From: Bacillota bacterium
GTDB lineage: Bacteria; Bacillota; Clostridia; Lachnospirales; Lachnospiraceae
Reading direction: 5' to 3'
DNA: 64,000 nt
Assembly: GCA_023386815.1 (NCBI GenBank)
Contig: JAEWIZ010000001.1
Coordinates: 1-64,000 of the forward strand
Shown: in pieces, positions 1 to 8,452 of the stretch
Layout of the letters: every line of letters begins with the position of its first letter
Position numbering within the stretch: position 1 is the first letter of the stretch
Translations under genes and position numbers: made by a program
Notes under the pieces: model-generated
The model's input: the letters and a program-made list of their open reading frames with translations, nothing else
Told to the model about the DNA's origin: nothing
Database searches by the model: none

Positions 1-40
1 AGTTTAGTAAATTCACACCTCACGGTATAAACTCCTATTC

Positions 41-75
41 AGAACCGTGCGTGCGGCTTTCTCGCACACGGCTCT
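41..75 (-). ncRNA. Group II intron domain V (catalytic hairpin)
   Basis: The minus strand reads GAGCCGTGTGCG, a GAAA-type loop, then CGCACGCACGGTTCT, forming the compact hairpin with an AGC-containing lower stem that marks domain V. A domain VI-like stem follows toward position 1. Confidence 0.85.
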
Positions 76-101
76 TCAAAATAACATTTACAGATACAAA
101 T

Positions 102-1403
102 CTATTTCTCATAGATATTGACATAGCTTCTCGGGTAGGCTAATGGGTAATGCCTTAGCATCATTTTGAATCCCGCCCAATCATAGCTTCTCTTTTGGCT
201 TCTACGGTTCATCATACGATAGAGCATGAGCGTCGTATAGTAGTGGTATTTAATCAGCATTTGTACGTTATAGGTTACTCCGTAGTAGCGGTAATGCCCT
301 ACTAGTTTCCGATTAAGCGTTTTCATAACTGATTTTAGCGGATTCATCATCTGTTTCCTCAACCACAGTTTCATATCTTTCAGCTTTGCTCTGAATTTCT
401 TCCCACTGGTTCTTGGTATCACACAAAACTTACCTGCTCTGTTTTCTCCACAGTAGAAAGTGAATCCTAGAAAGTCAAAGGTTTCCGGCTTTCCTTCTCC
501 CTTTTTCTTTCTTCTTTCCTTCGCATATCTGCCAAACTCTAAAAGTCTGCTTTTGCTTGTCTCAATCTCTAGACCGAATTTCCCTAATCTCTTCTGCATT
601 TCTATAAAGTATTTCTCTGCTTCCCATTTGTTTTCAAATCCTGCTAGGTAATCATCCGCATAAACTACAAGGAAACTGTTCCCTTTTCCACGCTTTTCAA
701 AGTATGCCTTGTACCAGAGTACCAGTACATGGTGCATATAGATATTCGCAAGTATCGGACTTACTATATTTCCTTGTGCGGATCCCTCTTCATTCGTTTT
801 GTATTCTCCTGCCTCTAATACTCCTGCCTTCAGATATTTCTTGATTAAGCCCAGCATGTTCGGGTCTTGGATGTAATACTCCACGAACTTAAGTGTCCAC
901 TCATGATCCATGTGGTCAAAGAAGCCTCGAATGTCTGCGTCCACAACATAGTTAATCCGCTTTCTGATTATACTGATACACATGCTTTTGATCGCCATAT
1001 GACAGTTTCTCCTTGGACGGAACCCATACATGTTGTCTTGGAATTTCGGTTCATATACCGCTTCCAGTATCTTCTTTAATCCTAACTGTACTATCTTGTC
1101 TTCATAGGATGCAATACCAAGTGGTCGCATTTTACCGTTAGTTTTCGGTATATATACCCTCTTCACCGGTTTCGGCTTATATGCCCTGTTCTTGAGTCTG
1201 ATCACTAGACTTCTGATGTTTTCCTCAAGCTTTCGGCTATATTCCTCTTTTGTTACCTCATCAATTCCTACTGCTTTCTTTCCGTCAAGTTCCCTGTGGC
1301 ATTGTAGTAGTAATTCTTCATTTAACAGATGATATAGTGATGTAAATATCGGTCTTACTTCATGAGCAGATTTGCCTGCTATTCTTTCTAATTTCGTTTC
1401 CAT
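102..1403 (-). CDS. ltrA: Group II intron reverse transcriptase/maturase
   Basis: A 433-residue intron-encoded protein that would help the intron fold and splice and copy it into new DNA sites. The reverse transcriptase fingers/palm occupies about residues 40-300: there is a RPLGI motif, a YGFRP motif, and the catalytic YADD box near residue 248. The region after about 310 (beginning FDFLGF) is the maturase/thumb domain X. No C-terminal HNH endonuclease follows, so this is an En-minus type that would need nicked or replicating DNA for mobility. The reading frame is intact, so it may be active. Class assignment within the En-minus introns is not attempted. Confidence 0.93.
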   Translation of the reverse strand: METKLERIAGKSAHEVRPIFTSLYHLLNEELLLQCHRELDGKKAVGIDEVTKEEYSRKLEENIRSLVIRLKNRAYKPKPVKRVYIPKTNGKMRPLGIASYEDKIVQLGLKKILEAVYEPKFQDNMYGFRPRRNCHMAIKSMCISIIRKRINYVVDADIRGFFDHMDHEWTLKFVEYYIQDPNMLGLIKKYLKAGVLEAGEYKTNEEGSAQGNIVSPILANIYMHHVLVLWYKAYFEKRGKGNSFLVVYADDYLAGFENKWEAEKYFIEMQKRLGKFGLEIETSKSRLLEFGRYAKERRKKKGEGKPETFDFLGFTFYCGENRAGKFCVIPRTSGKKFRAKLKDMKLWLRKQMMNPLKSVMKTLNRKLVGHYRYYGVTYNVQMLIKYHYYTTLMLYRMMNRRSQKRSYDWAGFKMMLRHYPLAYPRSYVNIYEK

Positions 1404-1891
1404 TTATTCCTCCGTCCCTGAGTACGGTAAATGTATCCTCAGAAAGAGTGTTATTATGCACTCGCCTTCCCTCCACCGTCATTACTGGCTTCTTCGGTAC
1501 TACGCAAGTGTCCGACTGCCTGTGTTTCGTTTGATTTCCTTCGTTTTATTGTTGTACGTCATACTTGTAGTATTGCTACAAGAAATCACAGGCTCTCCCT
1601 AGTTGACTGGATAGTCATTGTAAAACATGATTGGCTCTCTGACTCCGTCAAAGCCACAGCATACTCGCATAACGCATGTCGTGGTATTGCCTTCCGCATG
1701 GCTAAACTGCGTCGGCCTTTGAGTCTTTGTAAAATTTCGAAGCTCAATAGCATTGCAACCCTGTTTCCTAACTGTCTACGCTTAGCCCTGTCTGTTACCA
1801 GACAACACCCAAGACTCGCTAACGGTGGTTTGCTGGACCTTGCCGTACGGGGTTTCCACCCGCTAAACTAACCGCCCTTTTCTAGGCGCAC
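1404..1891 (-). ncRNA. Group II intron 5' ribozyme region (domains I to early IV)
   Basis: This 488-base stretch has no convincing gene. It is the 5' RNA part of the intron between the GTGCG terminus at 1891 and the maturase start at 1403. Open frames on the opposite strand here are by-products of the structured RNA. Confidence 0.8.
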
Positions 1892-2722
1892 TCAGCCCTT
1901 AACAGCTCCCATTGTAATACCCTGTGTAAATGACTTCTGGAAGATCAGGAATACGGTAACAATCGGTACTGCAGACAATGCTGCACCTGCCATAATTAAT
2001 CCATAGTTTGTGGATAACTCAGCTTGTAAGGCTGCTACGCCCAAAGAGATTGTTAGATTTCTTCTTGATGACAGCATGATCAGCTGCATAAAGTAATCAT
2101 TCCAGGTATTAATAAAAGTAAAGATCGCCAGCGCTGCAAATCCTGGTTTTACGATTGGAAACGCTATGCTAATAAAGGTTCGTAACTCATTACAACCATC
2201 AATTCTTGCTGATTCTAATAGCTCTGTTGGTATATTTTCGCTAAACTGCTTCATGAGAAATACACCAAAGGGCCATCCAACAAGAGGCAAGATAACAGCC
2301 GCCAGATTATCATGGAGATTCATAGCACTTATCATACGAACTAGTGGAACCAGAATAACCTGTTTTGGTAATGCCATTGCAACGATAAAAACACTGAATA
2401 AAAACTTTTGACCATAAAATCTTTTCTTAGCTAGCACGTACCCTGCCAGTGATGATGTAACGCAAACAAGGAGCATAGTGAATACACAAATCAGAACACT
2501 GTTTAACAGCCACTGACCAGCAGGATTCTGTATTAGTAGCTGTTTAAAATTAATCCAGGATGGGTCTGTGGGCCACCACTGAGGTGGTCTTTTCACCGCG
2601 TCCGCCTGTGTTTTGAAGGCACCTGTCATGATCCAGTAAAAAGGAAATACAAAGATAATGGTTAAAACACTTAAAACTGTTGTAGAAAATATATTGAATG
2701 GTGATAACTTTCTCTTTATCAT
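1892..2722 (-). CDS. Carbohydrate ABC transporter permease, MalG/CUT1 type (candidate sialic acid transporter SatC)
   Basis: A 276-residue inner-membrane permease with about six membrane segments. The EAA loop that contacts the ATPase is visible near residues 175-195 (ESARIDG followed by a proline-containing helix). The C-terminus GAVKG is typical for the family, so the gene is complete and its TGA stop is genuine. An AGGAGG site precedes the ATG. It is the last gene of the nanA-nanE-binding protein-permease-permease operon, 12 bp after the preceding permease, and the group II intron begins at the very next base. No ATPase is encoded here. CUT1 systems of Firmicutes often share a distant MsmK-type ATPase, so that is the likely partner. 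Confidence 0.88.
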   Translation of the reverse strand: MIKRKLSPFNIFSTTVLSVLTIIFVFPFYWIMTGAFKTQADAVKRPPQWWPTDPSWINFKQLLIQNPAGQWLLNSVLICVFTMLLVCVTSSLAGYVLAKKRFYGQKFLFSVFIVAMALPKQVILVPLVRMISAMNLHDNLAAVILPLVGWPFGVFLMKQFSENIPTELLESARIDGCNELRTFISIAFPIVKPGFAALAIFTFINTWNDYFMQLIMLSSRRNLTISLGVAALQAELSTNYGLIMAGAALSAVPIVTVFLIFQKSFTQGITMGAVKG

Positions 2723-2734
2723 TTTACTTTCCTC

Positions 2735-3628
2735 CTAATATTCTACATCGCTGCCAAGAAACTTAAACTGTATGAAGCTGATGATTCCAATTATGATAGC
2801 GAGAACTACACCGATTGTATTTGCATACCCATATTCTGATAGCTTAAATGCTTTTTCATATAAGTAATACATTAAAGTCGTTGTTGAATAATTAGGCCCA
2901 CCGGAAGTAAGTAACTGAATGAGGGAAAAGCACTGGAAGGAATTAATTGTTGTAATAACTACAATATATAAGGTTGTTGGTAATAACGCCGGCCATTTGA
3001 TACTCCAAAAAACTTGAAATTTGGTAGCACCATCCACTCCGGCAGCTTCCACAAGAGATTTGTCAATATTGCCCATAGAAGCGATGTATAAGATGATTGG
3101 CTGTCCCACCGCAGTCGTAAGCAGGATCATGATAATAGCTACAATAGCATATCTTTTATCACCTAGCCACATTATGTTCTGATTAATAACTCCGAGACCG
3201 TCTTTTAAAATAAAGTTCATGATACCAGATAACGGGTCGTAAATCCATTTCCATACAACTGTTACTGCGACCGTTCCAGTTACTACCGGAAGGAAAAATA
3301 CGCAGCGAAAAAATGAACGTGTAAAAACATTTCTTTCATAGGTTTGTGATGAAACAAAAAGAGCAAAGCCTACTACGATTGGTACAGAACCGACAACTAT
3401 AATCAAAGTATTTATCAAGGATTTTATAAAAACCGGATCGTTTGCTAGCTGAACGTAATTGTCAAATCCAATAAATTTGAATTCCGTCATCGTATACTTA
3501 AAAAAACTTGTTACAATTCCCATTCCCATTGGTACTAATACAAATGTGATAAAGAAAACTAGTACAGGAGCCAGAAACAAATAAGATACTAGTGTCTCTC
3601 GCATTCTAATTTTATTAATCTTTTTCAT
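2735..3628 (-). CDS. Carbohydrate ABC transporter permease, MalF/UgpA type (candidate SatB)
   Basis: A CUT1 permease of 297 residues when started at the internal ATG at 3628. The frame can be extended upstream to 3679, but an AGGTGAAG ribosome site lies just ahead of 3628, and the MKK start suits the family. It has six predicted membrane helices and an EAA loop (VEAAGVDGATKFQVF) in the last third. It pairs with the downstream MalG-like subunit to form the membrane channel. A roughly 270-base spacer holding two hairpins separates it from the binding-protein gene. Confidence 0.87.
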   Translation of the reverse strand: MKKINKIRMRETLVSYLFLAPVLVFFITFVLVPMGMGIVTSFFKYTMTEFKFIGFDNYVQLANDPVFIKSLINTLIIVVGSVPIVVGFALFVSSQTYERNVFTRSFFRCVFFLPVVTGTVAVTVVWKWIYDPLSGIMNFILKDGLGVINQNIMWLGDKRYAIVAIIMILLTTAVGQPIILYIASMGNIDKSLVEAAGVDGATKFQVFWSIKWPALLPTTLYIVVITTINSFQCFSLIQLLTSGGPNYSTTTLMYYLYEKAFKLSEYGYANTIGVVLAIIIGIISFIQFKFLGSDVEY

Positions 3629-3816
3629 CTTTACTTCACCTAAAATACCTTTCTGCCATAATAACTCCAATATTCGCATAACATAACATGCAAACCCTTT
3701 GAGCTAGTTTATGCCGAGGACGATGCAGGCACAAACCTCATATGTGAAATTATTTTTTCACACTACACTCTAAATTCTGTTTTTGAAGTAATTTTTTATA
3801 AAAGATTTCTCATTTT

Positions 3817-3848
3817 TCTCTGGACGTCGGTATAAACCGGCATCCAGA
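3817..3848 (-). promoter_or_regulatory. Intercistronic hairpin downstream of the solute-binding protein gene
   Basis: CTCTGGA pairs with TCCAGAG around an inner CGGT/ACCG stem. There is no clean T-run on the minus strand, so this looks more like an mRNA-stabilising or partial-attenuation hairpin than a full terminator. A smaller hairpin (GATAGCG/CGTTATC) follows at about 3853-3870. Confidence 0.6.
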
Positions 3849-3900
3849 GAGTGATAGCGCAAGCGTTATCCAATGATTTCATAATATTTCATGCAAGATA

Positions 3901-5268
3901 TTATTGTGCATTTGCTATCGACTGGTTAGCCTGTGTAACAAATTCGTCTGCTGCAGTTTTAGGATCCTTATCCCCATTCATAACTGCTTGAAGCATCGGG
4001 AACCAGTAGGTTCTCATTTCTGCAAATCCATCAATTGTATTATAATAAGGAGAATAGTATTTTGACCAGGTTGCGAGCTCACTCATTCTTGCATCTTGGC
4101 TATATACATCACCAAAGGAGGAACGAACCGGAAATGAGCCTGTTCTAACAACATCTTTGGGACCCCACTCAGCATCATCACAGATGAATTGGATAAATCT
4201 CTTAGATGCATCTATTTTAGCATCGTCACCATTATTAAATACACAGAAGCCGTTAACAAGATATTCCAGCTCTGGTACTCCGTCTTCAGAAGGGAAGGTA
4301 ACCTCAATAAATTCTACACCGCTGCCATCTAACAATGCTTTCTGAGTATTTGGTTGTGCCGGAGACCATAGTAAGCTAAAGGATGTCTGTCCATTCGCGA
4401 AGTTCTGAATATCATCACCGCCGTTATATGCGGAACCGTTCATAAGTAAACCTTTATCAACAGCATCCTTGATATATGTGAGAGCTTTCACGCCTGCTTC
4501 ATCATTTACAGTATAGGTTGTAACTGAATCATCTGTTATTGATCCACTGTAGAGATTAGAGAAGAATGCTCTTGTTCCCTGGTCACCACCCTGTCCGCTA
4601 CAGAATACTGAACCCGGGTTATAGCCTTTATCCTTTAATGCTGTAAGTACAGTTGTTAAATCATCCGTTGTCCAGCCATCCTTGATTAAATCAGTAACTC
4701 CTGCATCATCACACATAGCTTTGTTGAATACCATATAGAAGGGAGCGGAGCTGATTGGATACATATACGCAGTATCTCCCGCTTTACAAGCCTGTAATAT
4801 TGCATCGTTGTTAACATCAGCAACAAAGTCAGCTGTAAATAAATCATCAAGAGGAGCAAGTTTGCCGGATTTACCATAGGAAATAATTCGTCCGGGAGCA
4901 TCAAATAATACATCACAAATCGTTCCACCTTCGATTGCTGCAATTATTTTCTCTGGTCCTGAAGTAAAGTCAATGGTTTCTAAGGTTACTTTTACATCAG
5001 GATTTGCTGCCTCAAATGCATCGATTATCTTCTGTTCATAGGTTCCAAGGCCATCATTTGCATTTTCCTGAGTAAATGTAGGGAATACCCACCATGTGAT
5101 TTCAGTAATCGCTTCTGCCTCATTCTCTGATGCATTTTCTGAAGTTGTTGCCCCCTCCGTAACAACAGGTTCCTCTTTCGTCGTATTCGCATCTTTGTTT
5201 GAACTACACGCTGTAAACCCAAGTGCCATAACACTTGCTAGTAAAACTGCCAATACCTTTTTTTTCAT
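3901..5268 (-). CDS. Sugar ABC transporter substrate-binding lipoprotein (candidate SatA, sialic acid binding)
   Basis: A 455-residue extracellular solute-binding protein, family 1. The N-terminus MKKKVLAVLLASVMALGFTAC is a lipoprotein signal with Cys21 as the lipidation site, followed by a Ser/Thr/Glu-rich linker to about residue 55. The mature domain starts near ITWWVFPTF. AGGAGG precedes the ATG. Its place directly after nanA and nanE suggests it binds N-acetylneuraminate, as for the SatABC transporter known in streptococci. Substrate is inferred from context only. Hairpins after the gene could raise its mRNA level relative to the permeases, a usual need for binding proteins. Confidence 0.85.
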   Translation of the reverse strand: MKKKVLAVLLASVMALGFTACSSNKDANTTKEEPVVTEGATTSENASENEAEAITEITWWVFPTFTQENANDGLGTYEQKIIDAFEAANPDVKVTLETIDFTSGPEKIIAAIEGGTICDVLFDAPGRIISYGKSGKLAPLDDLFTADFVADVNNDAILQACKAGDTAYMYPISSAPFYMVFNKAMCDDAGVTDLIKDGWTTDDLTTVLTALKDKGYNPGSVFCSGQGGDQGTRAFFSNLYSGSITDDSVTTYTVNDEAGVKALTYIKDAVDKGLLMNGSAYNGGDDIQNFANGQTSFSLLWSPAQPNTQKALLDGSGVEFIEVTFPSEDGVPELEYLVNGFCVFNNGDDAKIDASKRFIQFICDDAEWGPKDVVRTGSFPVRSSFGDVYSQDARMSELATWSKYYSPYYNTIDGFAEMRTYWFPMLQAVMNGDKDPKTAADEFVTQANQSIANAQ

Positions 5269-5331
5269 TTCTAATCCTCCTTTAAAATATATATAGATAG
5301 CATTTTGCTAAACTATTAATAATTATAAGTA

Positions 5332-6033
5332 CTAGTTCAGGTTTCTCTTCTCAATCACCTGTGCGAAACGTTTTGTGATATCCATAGGTCTGGTAATTGC
5401 AGTACCAATCACAGCTGCATATGCTCCTGCATCAAGAACCTTCTCCAAATCCTCTACACACCATATGCCACCCTCAGCTATAACCGGTTTGCCACTATTC
5501 TCTACCAGTGCTTTTACTAAAGCCGCATCTGGAAGTGTTCTTCCGTTCGTATATTCAGTATAACCACTCATTGTTGTTCCTATAAAATCAAACCCTATCT
5601 CTGCTGCATGCATGCCTTCCTCTTCTGAAGAACAGTCAGCCATAAATAACTGATCTGGGTATTTTTCCCGGACTTCCTTAAAAAATTCATCCAATGAAAC
5701 GCCATTTGGCCGTGATCTCTTCGTTGCATCAACTGCAATAATCTCACAGCCGCATGCAACAAGTGCATCCACTTCTTTCATCGTAGGAGTAATATAGACA
5801 TCACAATCGTCATATATTTGCTTAATAATTCCTATCACAGGAAGATTCACATTTTTCTTGATCTCTATAATATCCTGTACCATGTTTGCTCTTATTCCTG
5901 AAGCACCTCCAAGCATTGCTGCATATGCCATGCGCCCCATTATATAAGAGCTATATAATGGCTCTTCCTTTAAGGCCTGGCATGATACAATCAGCTTTCC
6001 ACGTATCTGCTCCATTATTTCCTGATTTGTCAC
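5332..6033 (-). CDS. nanE: Putative N-acetylmannosamine-6-phosphate 2-epimerase
   Basis: A TIM-barrel enzyme of 233 residues that converts ManNAc-6-phosphate to GlcNAc-6-phosphate in sialic acid breakdown. Seen: the N-terminal LIVSCQAL segment, GASGIRAN, the central IGIIKQIYDD, VDATKRSRPNG, and the phosphate-binding EGGIW and IGTAITRP near the C-terminus. I chose the GTG at 6033, which an AAAAGGGGA site precedes and which matches the usual family N-terminus (TNQEIMEQI). A longer frame opens at 6069 but lacks a ribosome site. It lies 107 bases after nanA and 63 bases before the binding protein, in one operon. Confidence 0.92.
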   Translation of the reverse strand: MTNQEIMEQIRGKLIVSCQALKEEPLYSSYIMGRMAYAAMLGGASGIRANMVQDIIEIKKNVNLPVIGIIKQIYDDCDVYITPTMKEVDALVACGCEIIAVDATKRSRPNGVSLDEFFKEVREKYPDQLFMADCSSEEEGMHAAEIGFDFIGTTMSGYTEYTNGRTLPDAALVKALVENSGKPVIAEGGIWCVEDLEKVLDAGAYAAVIGTAITRPMDITKRFAQVIEKRNLN

Positions 6034-6140
6034 AGTTCTATCCCCTTTTCCTTCTATGTTTATAGTCACTCAAATAGATCCTATGATTATCATATCTTTA
6101 TGGACTATTTAACTTGATTTTTGTGCCTGCTTCTTATTAT

Positions 6141-7058
6141 TTAGCAGTATTTCGCAACTGCCTCGTTAATCATCGCCATGCATTTTCCTACCTTTTCCAT
6201 ATCTTCCGGTACTAATGCAGCTAAGGGTTTTCTTACACTTCCTAACTCCAATCCCTCTCTAAGTCTGACAATTTCCTTCATCACAGCATAAAGGTTGCCC
6301 TTACATTCCAACATCGCATAGATAATAGCATCGGCATCATTTTGTATCTTCTTTGCTGTATCATATTCCCCAGAGATAAACGAATCATAAAGCTTAATAT
6401 ATAATTCCGGCATAACTCCATAGGTTCCACCGATTCCGCCATCAGCACCTATGGAAAGTCCTCCTAGCAATTGCTCATCCGGGCCGTTAAACACGACAAA
6501 GTCCTCTCCCCCTGCCATCTTAAACAACTGAATATCCTGTATTGGCATTGAGCTGTTCTTTACTGCAACAACCCTTGGATTCTTCAGCATTTCTCGTAAC
6601 AACGGAAGCGTTAGGGCTACTCCGGCAAGCTGAGGAATGTTATATATAATAAAGTCTGTATTAGGTGCAGCTGCAGAGATATCATTCCAATACTGGGCAA
6701 TGGCATGCTCCGGCAGATGGAAATAGATAGGAGGAATAGAAGCAATCGCATCCACACCCAGACTCTCAGCATGAGCAGCCAGTTCACAGCTATCTGCTGT
6801 GTTATTACACGCCACATGAGCAATGACTGTCAGTTTTCCCTTTACAACTTCCATCACCGCTTCCAGAATTTCTTTTCTCTCCTGCACACTCTGGTAGATA
6901 CACTCACCAGAAGAGCCGCCTACATATAATCCCTTTACACCTTTTTTCATAAGGTGCTCAGCAAATGCCTTTGTACGTAAACTACTTATTTTACCATCCT
7001 CATCATAGCATGCATAAAATGCAGGAATGACTCCCTGATACTTTGTATTGTCTTTCAT
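6141..7058 (-). CDS. nanA: N-acetylneuraminate lyase (DHDPS/NAL family)
   Basis: Class I aldolase of 305 residues that splits N-acetylneuraminate to ManNAc and pyruvate. Diagnostic residues are present: the GGSSGE substrate carboxylate motif, YNIPQ with the general-acid Tyr, and VAVKNSS with the Schiff-base Lys. The ATG at 7058 has a GGGTAGG ribosome site. An upstream in-frame start at 7097 would add 13 residues without a good site. The neighbouring nanE and sugar transporter make the lyase call more likely than dihydrodipicolinate synthase. It is the first gene of the operon, under a clear promoter and an upstream palindrome shared with the opp operon. Confidence 0.92.
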   Translation of the reverse strand: MKDNTKYQGVIPAFYACYDEDGKISSLRTKAFAEHLMKKGVKGLYVGGSSGECIYQSVQERKEILEAVMEVVKGKLTVIAHVACNNTADSCELAAHAESLGVDAIASIPPIYFHLPEHAIAQYWNDISAAAPNTDFIIYNIPQLAGVALTLPLLREMLKNPRVVAVKNSSMPIQDIQLFKMAGGEDFVVFNGPDEQLLGGLSIGADGGIGGTYGVMPELYIKLYDSFISGEYDTAKKIQNDADAIIYAMLECKGNLYAVMKEIVRLREGLELGSVRKPLAALVPEDMEKVGKCMAMINEAVAKYC

Positions 7059-7149
7059 AATTTTCCTACCCTTCTCCGCCATATGCGGATATTTCAATTT
7101 GATACTTTGGCTTCAAAATGTTTATTCTTATTCTTTTGTTATAAAGATA

Positions 7150-7177
7150 ATTATAGTGGAAATTTATTTTTTGTCAA
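7150..7177 (-). promoter_or_regulatory. Sigma-A type promoter of the nanA operon
   Basis: On the minus strand TTGACA (7172-7177) and TATAAT (7150-7155) are separated by 16 bases. Both hexamers match consensus. The spacer resembles that of the opp promoter. Confidence 0.8.
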
Positions 7178-7183
7178 TGCTTT

Positions 7184-7205
7184 AAAAAGAATATTTTTTC
7201 TTTTT
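7184..7205 (-). promoter_or_regulatory. Candidate RpiR/NanR operator upstream of nanA
   Basis: A palindrome AAAAGAA-N6-TTCTTTT lies immediately upstream of the -35. The identical arms and the same 6-base centre recur in the same place at the opp promoter (16272-16291). A related half-matching site precedes the rpiR gene. Confidence 0.6.
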
Positions 7206-7273
7206 TTTGTTAATGGGTTGTTTTTTCATTCAAGAAAAGTTGTTACTTTGATTATCTTTTTCTATCCTACAAA

Positions 7274-8086
7274 TTATAGTATTGCTAACCAATGTTCTAC
7301 CAAGAGAATCCAGCTACTGCAATGAACGTTCTCAAACTCCGGGTTTCCATTTGATGATAATTCAGAAGCAAGTGCCAGTCCATGTGGCCCCTGCGGGAAT
7401 ATATGCAATTCTACATTCACACCGTGTTTACGCATCTCCTCTGCGAGTAAAAGACTATTTTCCACGGGTACATCTTCGTCGGTACAGGTTTGCCAGATAA
7501 ATGCCTTGGGAGTATCACCGCTTACCTGCTTTTCTAAGGATACCAATTCCAGATCCCCTTCTCCCGGTCCGCCTCGATACTGAAATAATCTTTCTACAAA
7601 GTACTCATGGGCATGTATCCCTGATGTTATAACGGGATACCCCAGAATCATTCCGTTTGGTTTAATAGCTGTACCATTCTTCTCTCCAATCGCCTTCCAC
7701 ACAAATTCCCGATTCCAAAACACGCCTAAACTGCATGCCAAATGCCCTCCTGCTGAAAACCCGCAAAGCAGAACTTTGTCACGATCAATATTCCACTCAT
7801 TAGCTCTGCTCCTTACGATAGCAACCGCTTTGGCAAGCTCCAGAAGTGATATAGGAAAGCCATTTGGAAGTACGCTGTAGCTTAATACAAATGCAACACA
7901 TCCCATCTTTACAAATTGTCGGGCTACCGGCTCACCTTCCCTTGCTACCACCTGCCAGTATCCGCCTCCCGGGCAGATAATAACTGCACTGCGTTTTTCA
8001 CATCCATCTACTTCTCCCGTGTATACGGTCAACTCTGCTTCTCCGGTGATCTGTCCCGGTACCTTAATATTAATTTTCTCTTCCAT
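7274..8086 (-). CDS. Alpha/beta hydrolase, acetyl-esterase-like
   Basis: A cytoplasmic esterase-like hydrolase of 270 residues. Visible elements are the oxyanion region CPGGGY near residue 38, the nucleophile elbow GFSAGGH, and a C-terminal PHGLALAS with the catalytic His. The ATG at 8086 is chosen because GGAGGGAGAACAG precedes it. The frame also opens at 8134 without a site. It sits between nanA and the divergent SGNH hydrolase, so removing O-acetyl groups from sialic acid is an attractive role, though acetylxylan-type or other acyl esters are equally possible on sequence alone. A 215-base gap holding the nan promoter separates it from nanA. Confidence 0.8.
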   Translation of the reverse strand: MEEKINIKVPGQITGEAELTVYTGEVDGCEKRSAVIICPGGGYWQVVAREGEPVARQFVKMGCVAFVLSYSVLPNGFPISLLELAKAVAIVRSRANEWNIDRDKVLLCGFSAGGHLACSLGVFWNREFVWKAIGEKNGTAIKPNGMILGYPVITSGIHAHEYFVERLFQYRGGPGEGDLELVSLEKQVSGDTPKAFIWQTCTDEDVPVENSLLLAEEMRKHGVNVELHIFPQGPHGLALASELSSNGNPEFENVHCSSWILLVEHWLAIL

Positions 8087-8194
8087 CTGTTCTCCCTCCT
8101 GGGAATCATACCACTTTAAATAACTGAGAAACATATAAACTGCTGCTATTTTTTATACCACTAATACAGGTTCCCTAAGCGTAAATTAGCCGTG

Positions 8195-8241
8195 TTAATT
8201 GGTACTTTTTCGCATGGTGCGAAGGAATTTGTACCAATTAA
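8195..8241. repeat. Nested perfect inverted repeat in the divergent esterase intergenic region
   Basis: Outer arms TTAATTGGTAC (8195-8205) and GTACCAATTAA (8231-8241), with an inner hairpin TTCGCA/TGCGAA (8209-8214, 8218-8223). It lies in the 366-base gap between the two divergent esterase genes. No T-run follows on either strand. It could be a regulatory structure or a mobile-repeat remnant. Confidence 0.75.
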
Positions 8242-8307
8242 AAATTAACCAATGATAGCGTTACGCATATATTGAAATCTTATTATTTGAATATAATACT
8301 ACTTTGG

Positions 8308-8319
8308 GAATATATTTTC
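8308..8319 (-). promoter_or_regulatory. Possible weak RpiR-type site upstream of the SGNH esterase
   Basis: On the minus strand GAAAATATATTC, one base different from the GAAAAAATATTC core of the nanA and opp palindromes. AT-rich DNA makes chance matches likely, so this is tentative. Confidence 0.3.
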
Positions 8320-8452
8320 AATAATTATATTTTTGTGGATTTTATTTTCATTTTATTATTGCTTTTCAACTATACTAATGATATGATTCTCTTAGAATGG
8401 TATAAAAATATACTTTTAGAGACAAAAATATATTTTAGGAGATTGATGTATA

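Larger units (their letters stand above)
1..1891 (-). mobile_element. Group II intron with maturase ORF, inserted directly after a permease stop codon
   Basis: A self-splicing retroelement read on the minus strand. The 5' end fits the group II consensus: the minus strand begins GTGCGCC at 1891 and runs down. A typical domain V hairpin lies at 41-75, and a domain VI-like hairpin at about 1-36 has stem arms AGTTTA/TAAACT. The maturase ORF sits in the expected domain IV position. The element spans about 1.89 kb, normal for an intron whose protein lacks the endonuclease domain. The 3' splice site is at, or a few bases beyond, the window start, so the 3' exon is not visible. The 5' exon is the ABC permease gene ending at 1892, whose TGA abuts the intron. 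Confidence 0.9.

Noticed and set aside
1372..1871. Plus-strand open frames of 76 and 146 codons
   Set aside because: They lie antisense to the group II intron 5' ribozyme region, have no ribosome site and no family character.
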